From: Paractinoplanes ovalisporus
Lineage (GTDB): Bacteria > Actinomycetota > Actinomycetes > Mycobacteriales > Micromonosporaceae
Direction of reading: 5' to 3'
Length of the DNA stretch: 64,000 nt
Assembly (NCBI RefSeq): GCF_016834655.1
Contig: NZ_JAENHP010000012.1
Span: forward strand, 245,124-309,123
Position numbers and translations under genes: made by a program
Shown here: in pieces, positions 18,901 through 27,008 of the stretch
Position numbering within the stretch: the first letter of the stretch is position 1
Layout of the letters: every line of letters begins with the position of its first letter
The notes under the pieces: model-generated
Told to the model about the DNA's origin: nothing
What the model saw: the letters and a program-made list of their open reading frames with translations, nothing else
Database searches by the model: none

Positions 18901-21900
18901 GTCACCGTGACGGCGGAGGCCGCCCGGGTCGTCGTCAGGGTGACCGCGACGGTGCCGTTGCGGCCGGGCACGATCGCCGGGCTGGTGGCCGTGGCGGTGA
19001 CCGCCTGGTCGAGGGTCGCCTGCACGGCGATGGAGGGCAGCGGGTAGTCGGCCGGGGCGGCGGCGCAGGCGCCGTCGCGGTTGAGGTCGATGCAGCCGCC
19101 ACTGATCGTGGCGTTGGGGTTGGCGTTGGCCGGGATGCGCACCGGCAGCGCCCACTGGGCCGCGGCGGCGCCGACGGGCAGGTTGGTGCGGCAGTCGAGC
19201 TGCGTGTTGCCGACCGGTGTGCAGTCGGTCGCGGCCCGGCCGGTCAGCGGCCCGAAGGTGGTGCCGGTCGGCGCGATGAGGCGGGCGACCAGGCCGGTGG
19301 CGTCGGACGGCCCGGAGTTGGCGGCCGTGGCGGTGATGGTGGCCGTCGAGCCCGGGGCGACCGGCGTCGTCGGGGCGCTCATGTCGAACGACAGGTTGGT
19401 GGCAGCGGTCCCGGTGCGGACGAGTGTCCCCGTCACCTGGGCGGTGTCGCCGGCGGCGCTGGTCAGCGTCACCGGGTTGGGCGACCACACCGTGCCCGAG
19501 GCCATCGAGGCCGCGGCCCGCACGGTGATGGTGATCAGGTTGGTGGTGCTGGTCGTGGCGTTGACACCGGTGCAGGTGATCGCGCCGACCCAGGTGCAGG
19601 TCGACCCGCTCGGCCCGGTCACCGACATCACCGTGAGGCCCTGCGGAAGGCCGCTCAGTGGAACGGTCGCGGTCATCCCGCTCAGGGGGCGGTCGGGCGC
19701 GACGGTCAGGGTCGCCGTGTCCGAGGTGCCCGGCACGATGGTCAGCGGGCTGATGCCGAGCCCGGCCTGCGCGCTGAACGGCTTGGCCAGCGTGATGGCC
19801 GGGATGGTCCGGTCACCGGGGCCCGGGCAGACACCGTCCGACACGATGTCGACGCACCCGCCGGTCAGCGGGCTGCTGGTGCTCGCGTTGGCCGGCACGC
19901 TGATCCCGAGGGTGAAGCTCTTGGACTCCACACCCAGGGAGGTTCCGCAGGAGACCTGCGTCGGCGAGTCCACCGTGCACAGAGCGGCCGCCGGGCCGGA
20001 CAGGGCGGCGAAAGTGGTGCCGGTCGGCGCCGTGAACACGGCCCGGGCGGTGGGGTTGGCCGACGGTCCCGGGTTGGTCAGGGTCACGTCCATCTCGCCG
20101 GTGGTGCCGGGCTTCAGGGTGCCGGCGTCCGGGACGACCAGGGCGACCGTCAGCGAGCTGACCGCGGCACCGATCTTGGCGATGGTCGGGTGCAGGGTCA
20201 GGGTCTCGGCGGCCTGGGTCACCGTGAGCGCCTGCGACCAGCCGGCGCCGGACGAGGCCGGAGACGACGGCCCGGTCGCGACGTCGACGGTCAGCTCGGC
20301 GGTGGCACCGGCGTTGATCGTCGTCGCCGGGCACGAGACCGCGTTGGTGGTGACCTGGCAGTCGGTGGTATTGATCCTGGCGCCGGTCACCGAGACTCCG
20401 GTCGGGAGACCGGCCGGATCAAGACCGACGACCAGGCCCGTACGGGTCTCGGAGGCGGCCAGCGTGATCACCGAGCTGCCGCTGTTGCCCGGGGTGATCG
20501 TCGGCGGGGTGCCGCTGGGAACCAGCACCGCCGACAACGCCTTGCGCATGACGATCGTGGGCAACTGCTCGGCGGTGGCACAGGCACCGTTGTCGTTCAG
20601 GTCGACGCAGCCGCCGGTGAGCGTCGCGGCCGTCGTCCCGGCCGGCACGCTGATCGGCAGGGTCCAGGTCACCGGCAGCGCGGGCGGCACCGCCGTGCCC
20701 GAGACGTCGACGCCGCAGGAGAGCGTGGTCGGGTTGACCAGGGTGCAGGCGGTCGAGACGGACGGGGCCAGGGTGCCGAACGTGGTGCCGGTCGGCGCCG
20801 TGATGGTGACCGGCGCGGTGACCGCCGCGTTCGAGCCGGTGTTGGAGATGACCGCGGTGATCGAGGTCGTGGTTCCGGGCAGGACCGTGTTGTCGGCCGG
20901 GCCGGTCAGCTGGGCGGCCAGCGTGTAGGCGGCGCTGCCGGCGCTGGCCACCACCCGGCGGGCGGTGACGGTGTTGCCCGGGGTGCCGTCCGAGACCGAC
21001 ACGGTGGACGCGTAGGCCGTGGTCGCCGGGGCTCCACCCGCCATCGCGACATCGATCGGAATGGTGGTGTTGCCGCCGGCCGTGACCGAGACGTTGGTGC
21101 AGGTGATGGTCGAACCCACGATCGAACAACCGGCCGTCGGGGTCAGGGTCACGTCGCTGCCCACCGGGGGCAGCGGCACCGTCACGGTGAGACCGGTCAG
21201 GTTGGTGTTCCCCGAGTTGGTGACCACGACGCTGGCCGTGCCGGTGGTTCCGGGCGACACCGGGGTGCTCGTGGTCGTCACCGAGACCCGCTGCGAGAAC
21301 GGCACGGTCAGCGCGAACGAGGTGAAGGCCGTGTCGGCCGGGTCGCTCGTGCAGTAGCCGTCGGCGTTGCCGTCCACACAGCCGCCGCTGATCGGCTTGG
21401 TCGGGTCGGCGCTGGCGTCGACCGTGATCGGCAGGGTCAAGGTTCCGGTGGCGCCGTTCGCCAGGTTGACGTTGTTGCAGGTGATCCGGGTCGGACTGTC
21501 CACGGTGCAGCCGACGGCGAGCGACCCGGTCGGCGTGCCGAAGGTGGTGCCGGCCGGAGCGTTGTAGGCGAGCTTGGCGCCGGTCGCGTCGGACGGGCCC
21601 GGGTTGTTGACCGAGACGCTGATCGCCGTCGTGGCGCCGGGCTCGATCGACCCGCTCGGCATGGTGACGGTCGGGTTCAGGGCGAAGGTCGCCGCGCCGG
21701 TGGTGGCCAGCGCCCGGGTCGCGGTGACGCTCTCACTGCCGGAGGCCAGCGTGATGCCGGTGGCGGTCCAGGTCACGCCGGCGGCGGCCGAGGCCGGGGC
21801 GCTGACCGGCAGGGTGAGGTCGAAGTAGCCCCCGCCGGTGATGCTGACGTTGGAGCAGACCACGGTGTCGGGGGTGCTGCCACTCTTGGCGCAGGCGCCC

Positions 21901-24900
21901 GGGGCCGGTGTGCCCACGATCAGGCTCGGCGGCAATGCGGCCAGCGGCACGGTCAGGGTGAGGTTGCTCAGGTTGTCGCCGCTCTTGAGTGAGGTGGCCC
22001 GCACCTTCACGCTGCCGGAACCGCCCGGGGTGACGGTGGCCGGAGTGGCAGTGATCGCGGCCCGGCGGTCGAACGGCACCTTCAGCGTGATCGCCGGAAT
22101 GACCTTGTCGCCGGCCGTGCACGCGGCGGCGCCGTCGAGGTCGACACAGCCCCCGCCGAGAGTGACGAACGGGTCGGCGGTGACCGGCACCGCGACCGGG
22201 AAGATCAGGTTGCCGGTGTCGGCGCCCGCCGCCAGGTTGACCGAGCAGGTCGCCACGGTGGCCGGGCCGACGGTGCAGATGCTGGCCGTGTTGGGCGGCA
22301 GGGCGGCGAACGTGGTGCCGTCGGGCGCCCGCACCGTGAACGTGGCCGGACTGGCGTTCGACGGGCCGCCGTTGGACACCTTGACCGTGATGTCGGCGTT
22401 GCTGCCGGCGGTGACCGCGCCGTTGGGCGGGACGGAGGCGTCCGCGGTCACGGTGGTCTGCGGCTGGCCGATGACCGCGAGGTCGCCGCTGGCGGTGGCC
22501 GTGTCCGATCCCTTGGCCACCGTGATCCCGGCCGCGGTCCAGGTGGCGGCGGCCGTCGACGGCAGGGCCGAGGTGTTCAGCGCGACGGTGACGGTCTGAC
22601 CGGCGGTCGGCAGGTTGACCGGTGAGCAGACGATCGCGGAGGCGTTGACGGTGCAGGTGCCGCCGGGAACGGTGGCCGAGCTGGCGGTGACACCGGCCGG
22701 CAGGTTGATCGTCGGGATGGTGACGGTCAGTCCGCTCTCCGTCGCGGTCGACTTGATGGTGAGTTCCGCGGTCCGGTTGGTCTGACCGGGCACCAGGGTC
22801 GCCGGGTTGGTGGTGACGGTCAGCCGACGCTGCAGCGGCGTGCCCACAGTGATGCTCGCGATCGGCTTGTCGGTGGTGGGCGAGCAGCCAGGCTGGCCGT
22901 CCAGGTCGACGCAGCCTCCGGTCAGGGTCGACCCGGGCGCGGCCGTGGCGTCGACGCGCAGCGGGAAGCTGAGGCCGGCCGCCGGCGCGCCCGCGGCCAG
23001 ATCGACCGAGCAGGTGGCGGTGCGCGAGTCCGGGCTCAGCGTGCAGGCGGTGGCGGTGGCCCCGTTGAGCGGGCTGAACGTGGCGCCGAGCGGGGCGGTC
23101 ACGACGACCGGGGCGCTCTTGGCGTCCGAGGGGCCGGTGTTGGTCACCGCGACGTCCAGGTTGCCGGTCGCGCCCGGCAGCAGGGTGCCGGCGGGCAGGG
23201 TGATCGCCGCGCTCAGCGCCGGCTGGGCCGCGCCGACCCGGGCCAGCTCCTGGGCGGAGGTGATCGAGTCCGAGCCCGAGGCGACGGTGATGCCGGTCGC
23301 GGTCCAGCCCGTGCCGGCCGTCGACGAGGAGGTGGCGTTCACGGTGAGCCCGATGTCGGCGGTGTTGCCCTTGGTGATGGACAGACCGGGGCAGGTCACC
23401 GCGGAGGCGGTGCGGGTGCAGCCGCCGGGCGTCTGGCCGGTGACGGTGAGCCCGGCCGGCAGCGCGGTGAGCGGGATCGTGACGGTCACGCCGGACAGGT
23501 CGTTGTGCGGCGCCGCGACGTGCACGGTGGCGGTCGCGGTCGAGCCGGGGGTGACGTCGGCGCGATCGGCCGTCACCGTGGCCTGCATCGAGAACGGCAC
23601 CTTGAGCGTGAACGACGGGATCGCCGTGTCGGACGAGCCACAGCCCGGCGTGCCGTCGAGGTCGACGCAGCCCCCGGTGACGGTCTTGTCGGGATCGGTG
23701 TTGGCTCCGACCTGCAACGGCAGGGTCAGCGTGGACGTGCTGGAGCCGGCGGTCAGGGTGGTGGTACAGGTGACCACGGTGCTGCTGGTCAGGGTGCACA
23801 TCGGCGTGGCCGGAGCGCTCAGCGCGCCGAAGGTGGTGCCGGCCGGGGCCCGTACGCTGAAGGAAGCGTTGGTGGCGTCGGACGGGCCGATGTTCCTGAC
23901 CGCCACCTGCATCGAGGTGGTTCCGCCGGGCTCGACCGAGCCGTCGGTGGGCACGGTCAGGGTGGGTGCGGTCAGGGTGTAGTTGCCGGTGCCGGTGCCG
24001 GCCAGCGAGCCGGAGCGGCTGACCTGCTCGTTGCCGGTGGCGATGACGATGCCGGACGGGGACCAGGCCTGCGGCGGCGTCACGCTCGAGGCGACCGTGA
24101 TCGGCACCGAGATGTCCTTGGCCTGGCCGGCCGTCAGCGTGATGCCGGTACACGTGATGGCGCCGGAGCCGGTCGTACAGGTGCCGGTGCCGCCCGCGAC
24201 CGTCGCCTGACCGACCGTGAAGCCGACGGGCAGGCCGGTGGTCGGAATGGTGACCGTCACGCCGGTCTCGGCCTGGGTCGAGGTGAGGGTCAGCTTGCCG
24301 GTGCCGCTCGTGCCGGGCGTGATGGTGGCGGCGTCGGTGCTGGTGGTGAGGCGGGTGGCCAGCGGCGTGCGCAGCTTGACCGTGGGCAGGGCCTGGTCGG
24401 TCGGTCCGTCGCAGGCGCTGTCGTTGTCGAGGCTGACGCAACCGCCGGTGATCGGGGTGGCCGGGTCGGCCGCGGCCGAGACGACCAGCGGCAGGGTCAG
24501 CCCGGTGGCCGGGTCACCCGCACCCATGCTGATCGTGCATCGCAGGGTGGTCGAGGTCAGGTTCGTGCACAGGTTCGAGGTCGGCGCGGTGAGCGTCCCG
24601 AACGTGGTGTTGGGCGGGGCGACCACGACGAAGGCGCTGTTGCGGGCGTCCGACGGTCCCTGGTTGTAGACGTTGACCGCCATGGAGGTGTTCTGGCCGG
24701 GATTGACCGTGCCGTCGGCCGGGCCGGTGGCGGTGATGCCCAGGGTCGACCGCGGGACGGCGTTGATGATCGCGCCGGTGGCGGTGCCGGTCGAGTCGGT
24801 GGTGGTTGCTCTGACCTCGGTGCCGGCGGCCGCGCTCCAGTTGGCCGTCACGTTGGCGGCCAGGGTGACGGGGATCGAGATGGTCACTGCGTTGGCGCTG

Positions 24901-26633
24901 CCGGACGGGATCCGGACGCCCGTACATTGAATGCTGCCGTTCGCCTGCTGCGCACAGGTGCCGATGCCGTTGCTGGTCGTGACCGAGCCGACCGTGTAAC
25001 CGGCGGGCGGTGCCGGGATCGTGATCGTCGCCGGGTCGGCGGTGGTGCCGCCGGTGTTGACGACCCGCACCGTGGCGGTGGCGGTGCCGCCGCCCGGGGT
25101 GCCGTTGGCCGGGGTGATGCTGACACCGCCGGTGAGGTTGACGTCCGGGTCGCCGACGGTGAGGAACTTGGCCTGGCCGCCGATCGGGGTGCCGTTGAGG
25201 TTGGCCGTCATGCCCTGCAGGTTCCAGACCGTGCCGGGGACGGCCGCCAGTGTCGCCTTGGTGGCGACATCGATGGTGGCCGCGCTTCCGGCCGCCACGC
25301 TGACCCCGGAACAGGTGATCGCCGAGGTGGTGACGCTGCACGGGGTCGAGCCGACCTTGGCCGAGGTGACCGACACGCCGGCCGGCGCGTTGTCGATCGG
25401 GATGGTCACCGTGGTGGTGGCGTTCGACGGTCCCTGGTTGGAGACGGTGATCGAAGTCGTGGCGGTCTTGCCGGCGGTCAGCGTGGACGGGGTGGGGACG
25501 GCGAACGAGCCACCGGTGCTGGCCGCGGGCTGGGCGGCGACCAGGGTGCCGGAGCCGGAGGCGGGAATGACGGTCGACGATCCGCTGACCGGCGTGCTGT
25601 TGGCGGTGATGGTGCGAGCCGCGGGCGACCAGTCAGCGGCGTTCGTCGCGGTGGCGCTGAGAGTCACCGGCACGTTCACCTTCACCGTGCCGGCGCCCGG
25701 GACAGTCACGTTCGTGCATGTGACAGTGCCCGACGAGGCGACGGCGCAGGACCCGGTTCCGTTACTCCCCGTGATGCTCGGCGTTCCCACGGTGTAGCCG
25801 GTCGGAGGGGCCGGGATGGTGATCGTGGTGTTCGGCGCGGCGATGTCGCCGGTGTTCTGCACGCTCACCGAGGGCGTCGCGCTGTTGCCCGGGACCAGGT
25901 TGACCGGAGAGGTCGTGACCGATCCCAGCTTGACGATGCCGGAGCAGACCGACTCGGCGATGACCACGTCGCCGTTGGCGATCATGGTCAGCAGGCCGGT
26001 GCCCTTGAGCAGCTTGAGGTCGACGGCCCGGATCGTGTAGTCGAGCCGGCCGGTGGTGCTGTCCCACGCCGCCGTCCGGTGGTCGATCCAGCCCGAGGCG
26101 ATCCCACCGAGAAGGTTGCCCAGGTCGAGGTTGACGTCCGGGTTGACGGAAAGGCCGAGGACCTTGAGGTCGGCGATGTCGGTCGTCCCGGTGATTCCGG
26201 TCGAGGTCATCTGGCACTGGGTCCGGATGGCGCCGAGGTTCAGGACCGCCGGGCTGTTCACGCCGAGGAGGTTGAGCCCGGCCACGTCGGCCTGGGCCCG
26301 GCCGCCGCCCGTGGCCGGCTGGGCGGTGGCGGTGATCGCGCCGACCTTGATGATGCTGGGCAGCGGCGCCGGGAGCAGGTCGACGCCCAGGTCGGTCTTG
26401 GTGGCGGTGCTGCCCCCGGTCGTCCAGTTCTGCTGCGCGGGCAACCCGAGCGTGATCGACGGGAACCCGACGAGGCCGAGCAGACCGATGTTCACGCGGG
26501 CGCCCTGGGCCGAGGTGTTGATCGCTCCCGCGGCCGCACGCGCGGCGGTGGGATTCCAGAGCATGGCCAGCGCGAGCGCGAGCACGATCACCGCTGCGAA
26601 ACGCTTGACCGGAATAGACCGAAGGCAGATCAC
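15999..26633 (-). CDS. Giant LPTTG-anchored surface protein with eleven ~254-residue repeat modules
   Basis: A 3544-residue protein. A signal peptide (VKRFAAVIVLALALAMLW, then an ARA cleavage region) is followed by a ~200-residue unique beta-rich head. Eleven tandem modules of 250-258 residues then run to about residue 3290. Each module resembles two DUF11/Ig-like domains (GPSxAxN, then xxTCTGVxL) and contains a double-Cys loop such as GGCIDLNRDGACAA. The motif recurs near 24430, 23660, 22908, 22139, 21372, 20598, 19845, 19085, 18317, 17560 and 16801. A sortase signal KLPTTGA lies at 16188-16202, with a membrane segment (TALVSLLMIVAGATLMLAM) and an unusually long ~37-residue Arg/Pro-rich tail. 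Probably a wall-anchored stalk or adhesin. No sortase is in the window. The GTG start is coupled to a tiny upstream frame. Confidence 0.9.
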   Translation of the reverse strand: MICLRSIPVKRFAAVIVLALALAMLWNPTAARAAAGAINTSAQGARVNIGLLGLVGFPSITLGLPAQQNWTTGGSTATKTDLGVDLLPAPLPSIIKVGAITATAQPATGGGRAQADVAGLNLLGVNSPAVLNLGAIRTQCQMTSTGITGTTDIADLKVLGLSVNPDVNLDLGNLLGGIASGWIDHRTAAWDSTTGRLDYTIRAVDLKLLKGTGLLTMIANGDVVIAESVCSGIVKLGSVTTSPVNLVPGNSATPSVSVQNTGDIAAPNTTITIPAPPTGYTVGTPSITGSNGTGSCAVASSGTVTCTNVTVPGAGTVKVNVPVTLSATATNAADWSPAARTITANSTPVSGSSTVIPASGSGTLVAAQPAASTGGSFAVPTPSTLTAGKTATTSITVSNQGPSNATTTVTIPIDNAPAGVSVTSAKVGSTPCSVTTSAITCSGVSVAAGSAATIDVATKATLAAVPGTVWNLQGMTANLNGTPIGGQAKFLTVGDPDVNLTGGVSITPANGTPGGGTATATVRVVNTGGTTADPATITIPAPPAGYTVGSVTTSNGIGTCAQQANGSIQCTGVRIPSGSANAVTISIPVTLAANVTANWSAAAGTEVRATTTDSTGTATGAIINAVPRSTLGITATGPADGTVNPGQNTSMAVNVYNQGPSDARNSAFVVVAPPNTTFGTLTAPTSNLCTNLTSTTLRCTISMGAGDPATGLTLPLVVSAAADPATPITGGCVSLDNDSACDGPTDQALPTVKLRTPLATRLTTSTDAATITPGTSGTGKLTLTSTQAETGVTVTIPTTGLPVGFTVGQATVAGGTGTCTTGSGAITCTGITLTAGQAKDISVPITVASSVTPPQAWSPSGIVIATGNEQVSRSGSLAGTGTGNYTLTAPTLTVPTDGSVEPGGTTSMQVAVRNIGPSDATNASFSVRAPAGTTFGALSAPATPMCTLTSSTVVTCTTTLTAGSSTSTLTLPLQVGANTDPDKTVTGGCVDLDGTPGCGSSDTAIPSFTLKVPFSMQATVTADRADVTPGSTATATVHVAAPHNDLSGVTVTIPLTALPAGLTVTGQTPGGCTRTASAVTCPGLSITKGNTADIGLTVNATSSSTAGTGWTATGITVASGSDSITSAQELARVGAAQPALSAAITLPAGTLLPGATGNLDVAVTNTGPSDAKSAPVVVTAPLGATFSPLNGATATACTLSPDSRTATCSVDLAAGAPAAGLSFPLRVDATAAPGSTLTGGCVDLDGQPGCSPTTDKPIASITVGTPLQRRLTVTTNPATLVPGQTNRTAELTIKSTATESGLTVTIPTINLPAGVTASSATVPGGTCTVNASAIVCSPVNLPTAGQTVTVALNTSALPSTAAATWTAAGITVAKGSDTATASGDLAVIGQPQTTVTADASVPPNGAVTAGSNADITVKVSNGGPSNASPATFTVRAPDGTTFAALPPNTASICTVGPATVATCSVNLAAGADTGNLIFPVAVPVTADPFVTLGGGCVDLDGAAACTAGDKVIPAITLKVPFDRRAAITATPATVTPGGSGSVKVRATSLKSGDNLSNLTLTVPLAALPPSLIVGTPAPGACAKSGSTPDTVVCSNVSITGGGYFDLTLPVSAPASAAAGVTWTATGITLASGSESVTATRALATTGAATFALNPTVTMPSGSIEPGATTAISVSVNNPGPSDATGAKLAYNAPAGTTFGTPTGSLAVGCTVDSPTRITCNNVNLANGATGTLTLPITVDASADPTKPISGGCVDGNADGYCTSDPADTAFTSFALTVPFSQRVSVTTTSTPVSPGTTGTASVVVTNSGNTNLTGLTVTVPLPPVGSDVTLTPTAGCSIVGSTITCTNVSVTAGGNTTIPIDVAMAGGAPATTAYASTVSVSDGTPGNTVTARRVVASAGSAAYTLAAQLTGPADNTVLPGTTTSITAVISNTGSNAAVTAPVTITAPTGTTFGTLAPSVSTACTLVNPTTLSCGVDVSGTAVPPALPVTWTLPISVPAGTTAATLTGGCVDLNDNGACATAEQLPTIVMRKALSAVLVPSGTPPTITPGNSGSSVITLAASETRTGLVVGLDPAGLPTGVSVTGARINTTDCQVTTNAVSCPATTINAGATAELTVDVATGPSSPASSGAGWSQALTVTQAAETLTLHPTIAKIGAAVSSLTVALVVPDAGTLKPGTTGEMDVTLTNPGPSANPTARAVFTAPTGTTFAALSGPAAALCTVDSPTQVSCGTSLGVESKSFTLGISVPANASTSSPLTGGCVDIVSDGVCPGPGDRTIPAITLAKPFSAQAGLGISPLTIVPGTSDTATLTVAPDRPLSGMTATVPLSGLPQGLTVMSVTGPSGSTCTWVGAITCTGVNATTSTTNLITITVRAAASMASGTVWSPNPVTLTSAAGDTAQVTGTLVRTGTAATNLSFDMSAPTTPVAPGSTATITATAANSGPSDATGLVARLIAPTGTTFGPLTGRAATDCTPVGNTQLDCRTNLPVGAAAAQWALPVRIPANANPNATISGGCIDLNRDGACAAAPADYPLPSIAVQATLDQAVTATATSPAIVPGRNGTVAVTLTTTRAASAVTVTIPTTGLPSGVTIAQAQSTSGTCSAVVNGAITCTGVNVPVGSGGTTITLGADVATAATPGQPAWTPTLTLVEAGVTAAKAISSTLVGAADAKPVVTFTVPAAQSLKPGDTGAIDVTVTNQGTSTAKNVHYLFRAPTGTTFQPPTGTTASLCTRNPAGTVVDCRVTVDGSAKVQFPLPLQVSPTADPASPVSGGCADVNLDNNCGGTNDVTIPAIQLGQPAGQLVISGTPGTVTPGSTATGQVKVTSAGAITGATVVVPLSTLPAGFTVTGATGPGNAFCSVSTTEIRCTGVALSTGTTTAVTVTTKVAATVAPGVAWRATGVTVTSGSDSATGAADIATSGARVAAVTFKATPASTTVKPGDSTSVSVVATNAGPSNAVRRTVTMTAPTGTTFGTLTGTAAQDCVISGSTVTCTYDLDANQSKTYTVPLVVSSSAKNGDTIAGACVTADGAKVCGADVKVSVDNTSTNPSISKTGTLSLTSAVVAAGASGTAEVKFSSTVAHTGLTLTVPLTALPDGFSVTSATVEGATCTVGATAISCTGVDLAANVARTLSIGVGVASNAAATASWTATGITLADPKDADDKLTASGLIVSTSRRSYSVGVTYGSPSNTSPLPGQTTTLPITFTNAGPDDASPYTTTIQLPANTTAGTLPDGCVLGETGRTIVCTVSLPAGTSRLIQVPIVIGSDLKGGESITGGCIDGVLGDDPQPDGECGGDADVSIPEVTLGRYKVNLAVTYNEPAVTVGPNATGVVVRIPYTNEGTDTADNVRFTVVPPTGVVVRSASVVLDNTTVSEGVVVAAATDAKTVAATCEGVGGAAASNAVVCTAPDAAGLYGSQLLLTIDGSKATKSGTQPMKVTISTTSTEGNSQDNTVSVMLKLTAKASSGGGSDNDGDDNGGGKLPTTGAQIAGTALVSLLMIVAGATLMLAMRERRLPTPASVRIPVRVPPYSPRHSRPRWSPTSLLRRE

Positions 26634-26647
26634 AGGTCGATTTTCAT
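26630..26647 (-). other. Five-codon upstream frame overlapping the giant gene start
   Basis: ATG at 26647 encodes MKIDL and stops with TGA at 26630, overlapping the GTG of the surface-protein gene as GTGA. The only good Shine-Dalgarno (GGGAGG, two bases upstream) fits this ATG poorly for spacing but fits the surface-protein GTG far worse (about 16-20 bases). Translation coupling is inferred. A slightly longer in-frame version begins MPREA. Confidence 0.4.
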
Positions 26648-27008
26648 CGCCTCCCGCGGCATATGTCCTTCGTTTTCCGCACGTCTTGACAATTCGTCCG
26701 ATGCATTCTCGCCGAAATTGTCCGTCACAATATTCACGCCATTCCCACCAGGCCCTTCCGTGACACTCTCCGACCGGCCGACCCGCGCGTCCTCAATGGA
26801 ACGCGCGAGCACACCGCGAAGTTCGCGCGGGCACACCGCGGGCACCCGGAAAAACGCCTCCACGCCTTACGCCGCAACGGTTTCCAGTTTCGGCGGGTAA
26901 TCGATCCATCACTCTCGATGCAGACTGTCCATGCGCAGTTCACCCCTCCGCAGGCCCCGGAAACGGCCCCGTGGAGTACGTTTTCGGCAGCTCGAGAGAG
27001 GAAGACGC
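26648..27008. other. Divergent promoter region between surface protein and mannosidase
   Basis: About 360 bases without a convincing gene, lower in GC than the flanking coding DNA. It contains TTGACA at 26686-26691 on the plus strand and an inverted pair GACAATT (26688-26694) / AATTGTC (26716-26722) that could be an operator. A possible minus-strand frame of 77 codons ending in MKIDL has no family resemblance. Both divergent genes encode exported proteins, so shared control here is plausible. Confidence 0.4.

Noticed and set aside
16044..21992. A 1982-codon plus-strand reading frame opposite the giant surface-protein gene
   Set aside because: Arg/Gly/His-rich shadow of the minus-strand gene, which has a signal peptide, modular repeats and an LPTTG anchor.
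26686..26715. Consensus sigma-70 promoter at TTGACA
   Set aside because: No acceptable -10 element 16-18 bases downstream; reported only as a motif in the divergent region.
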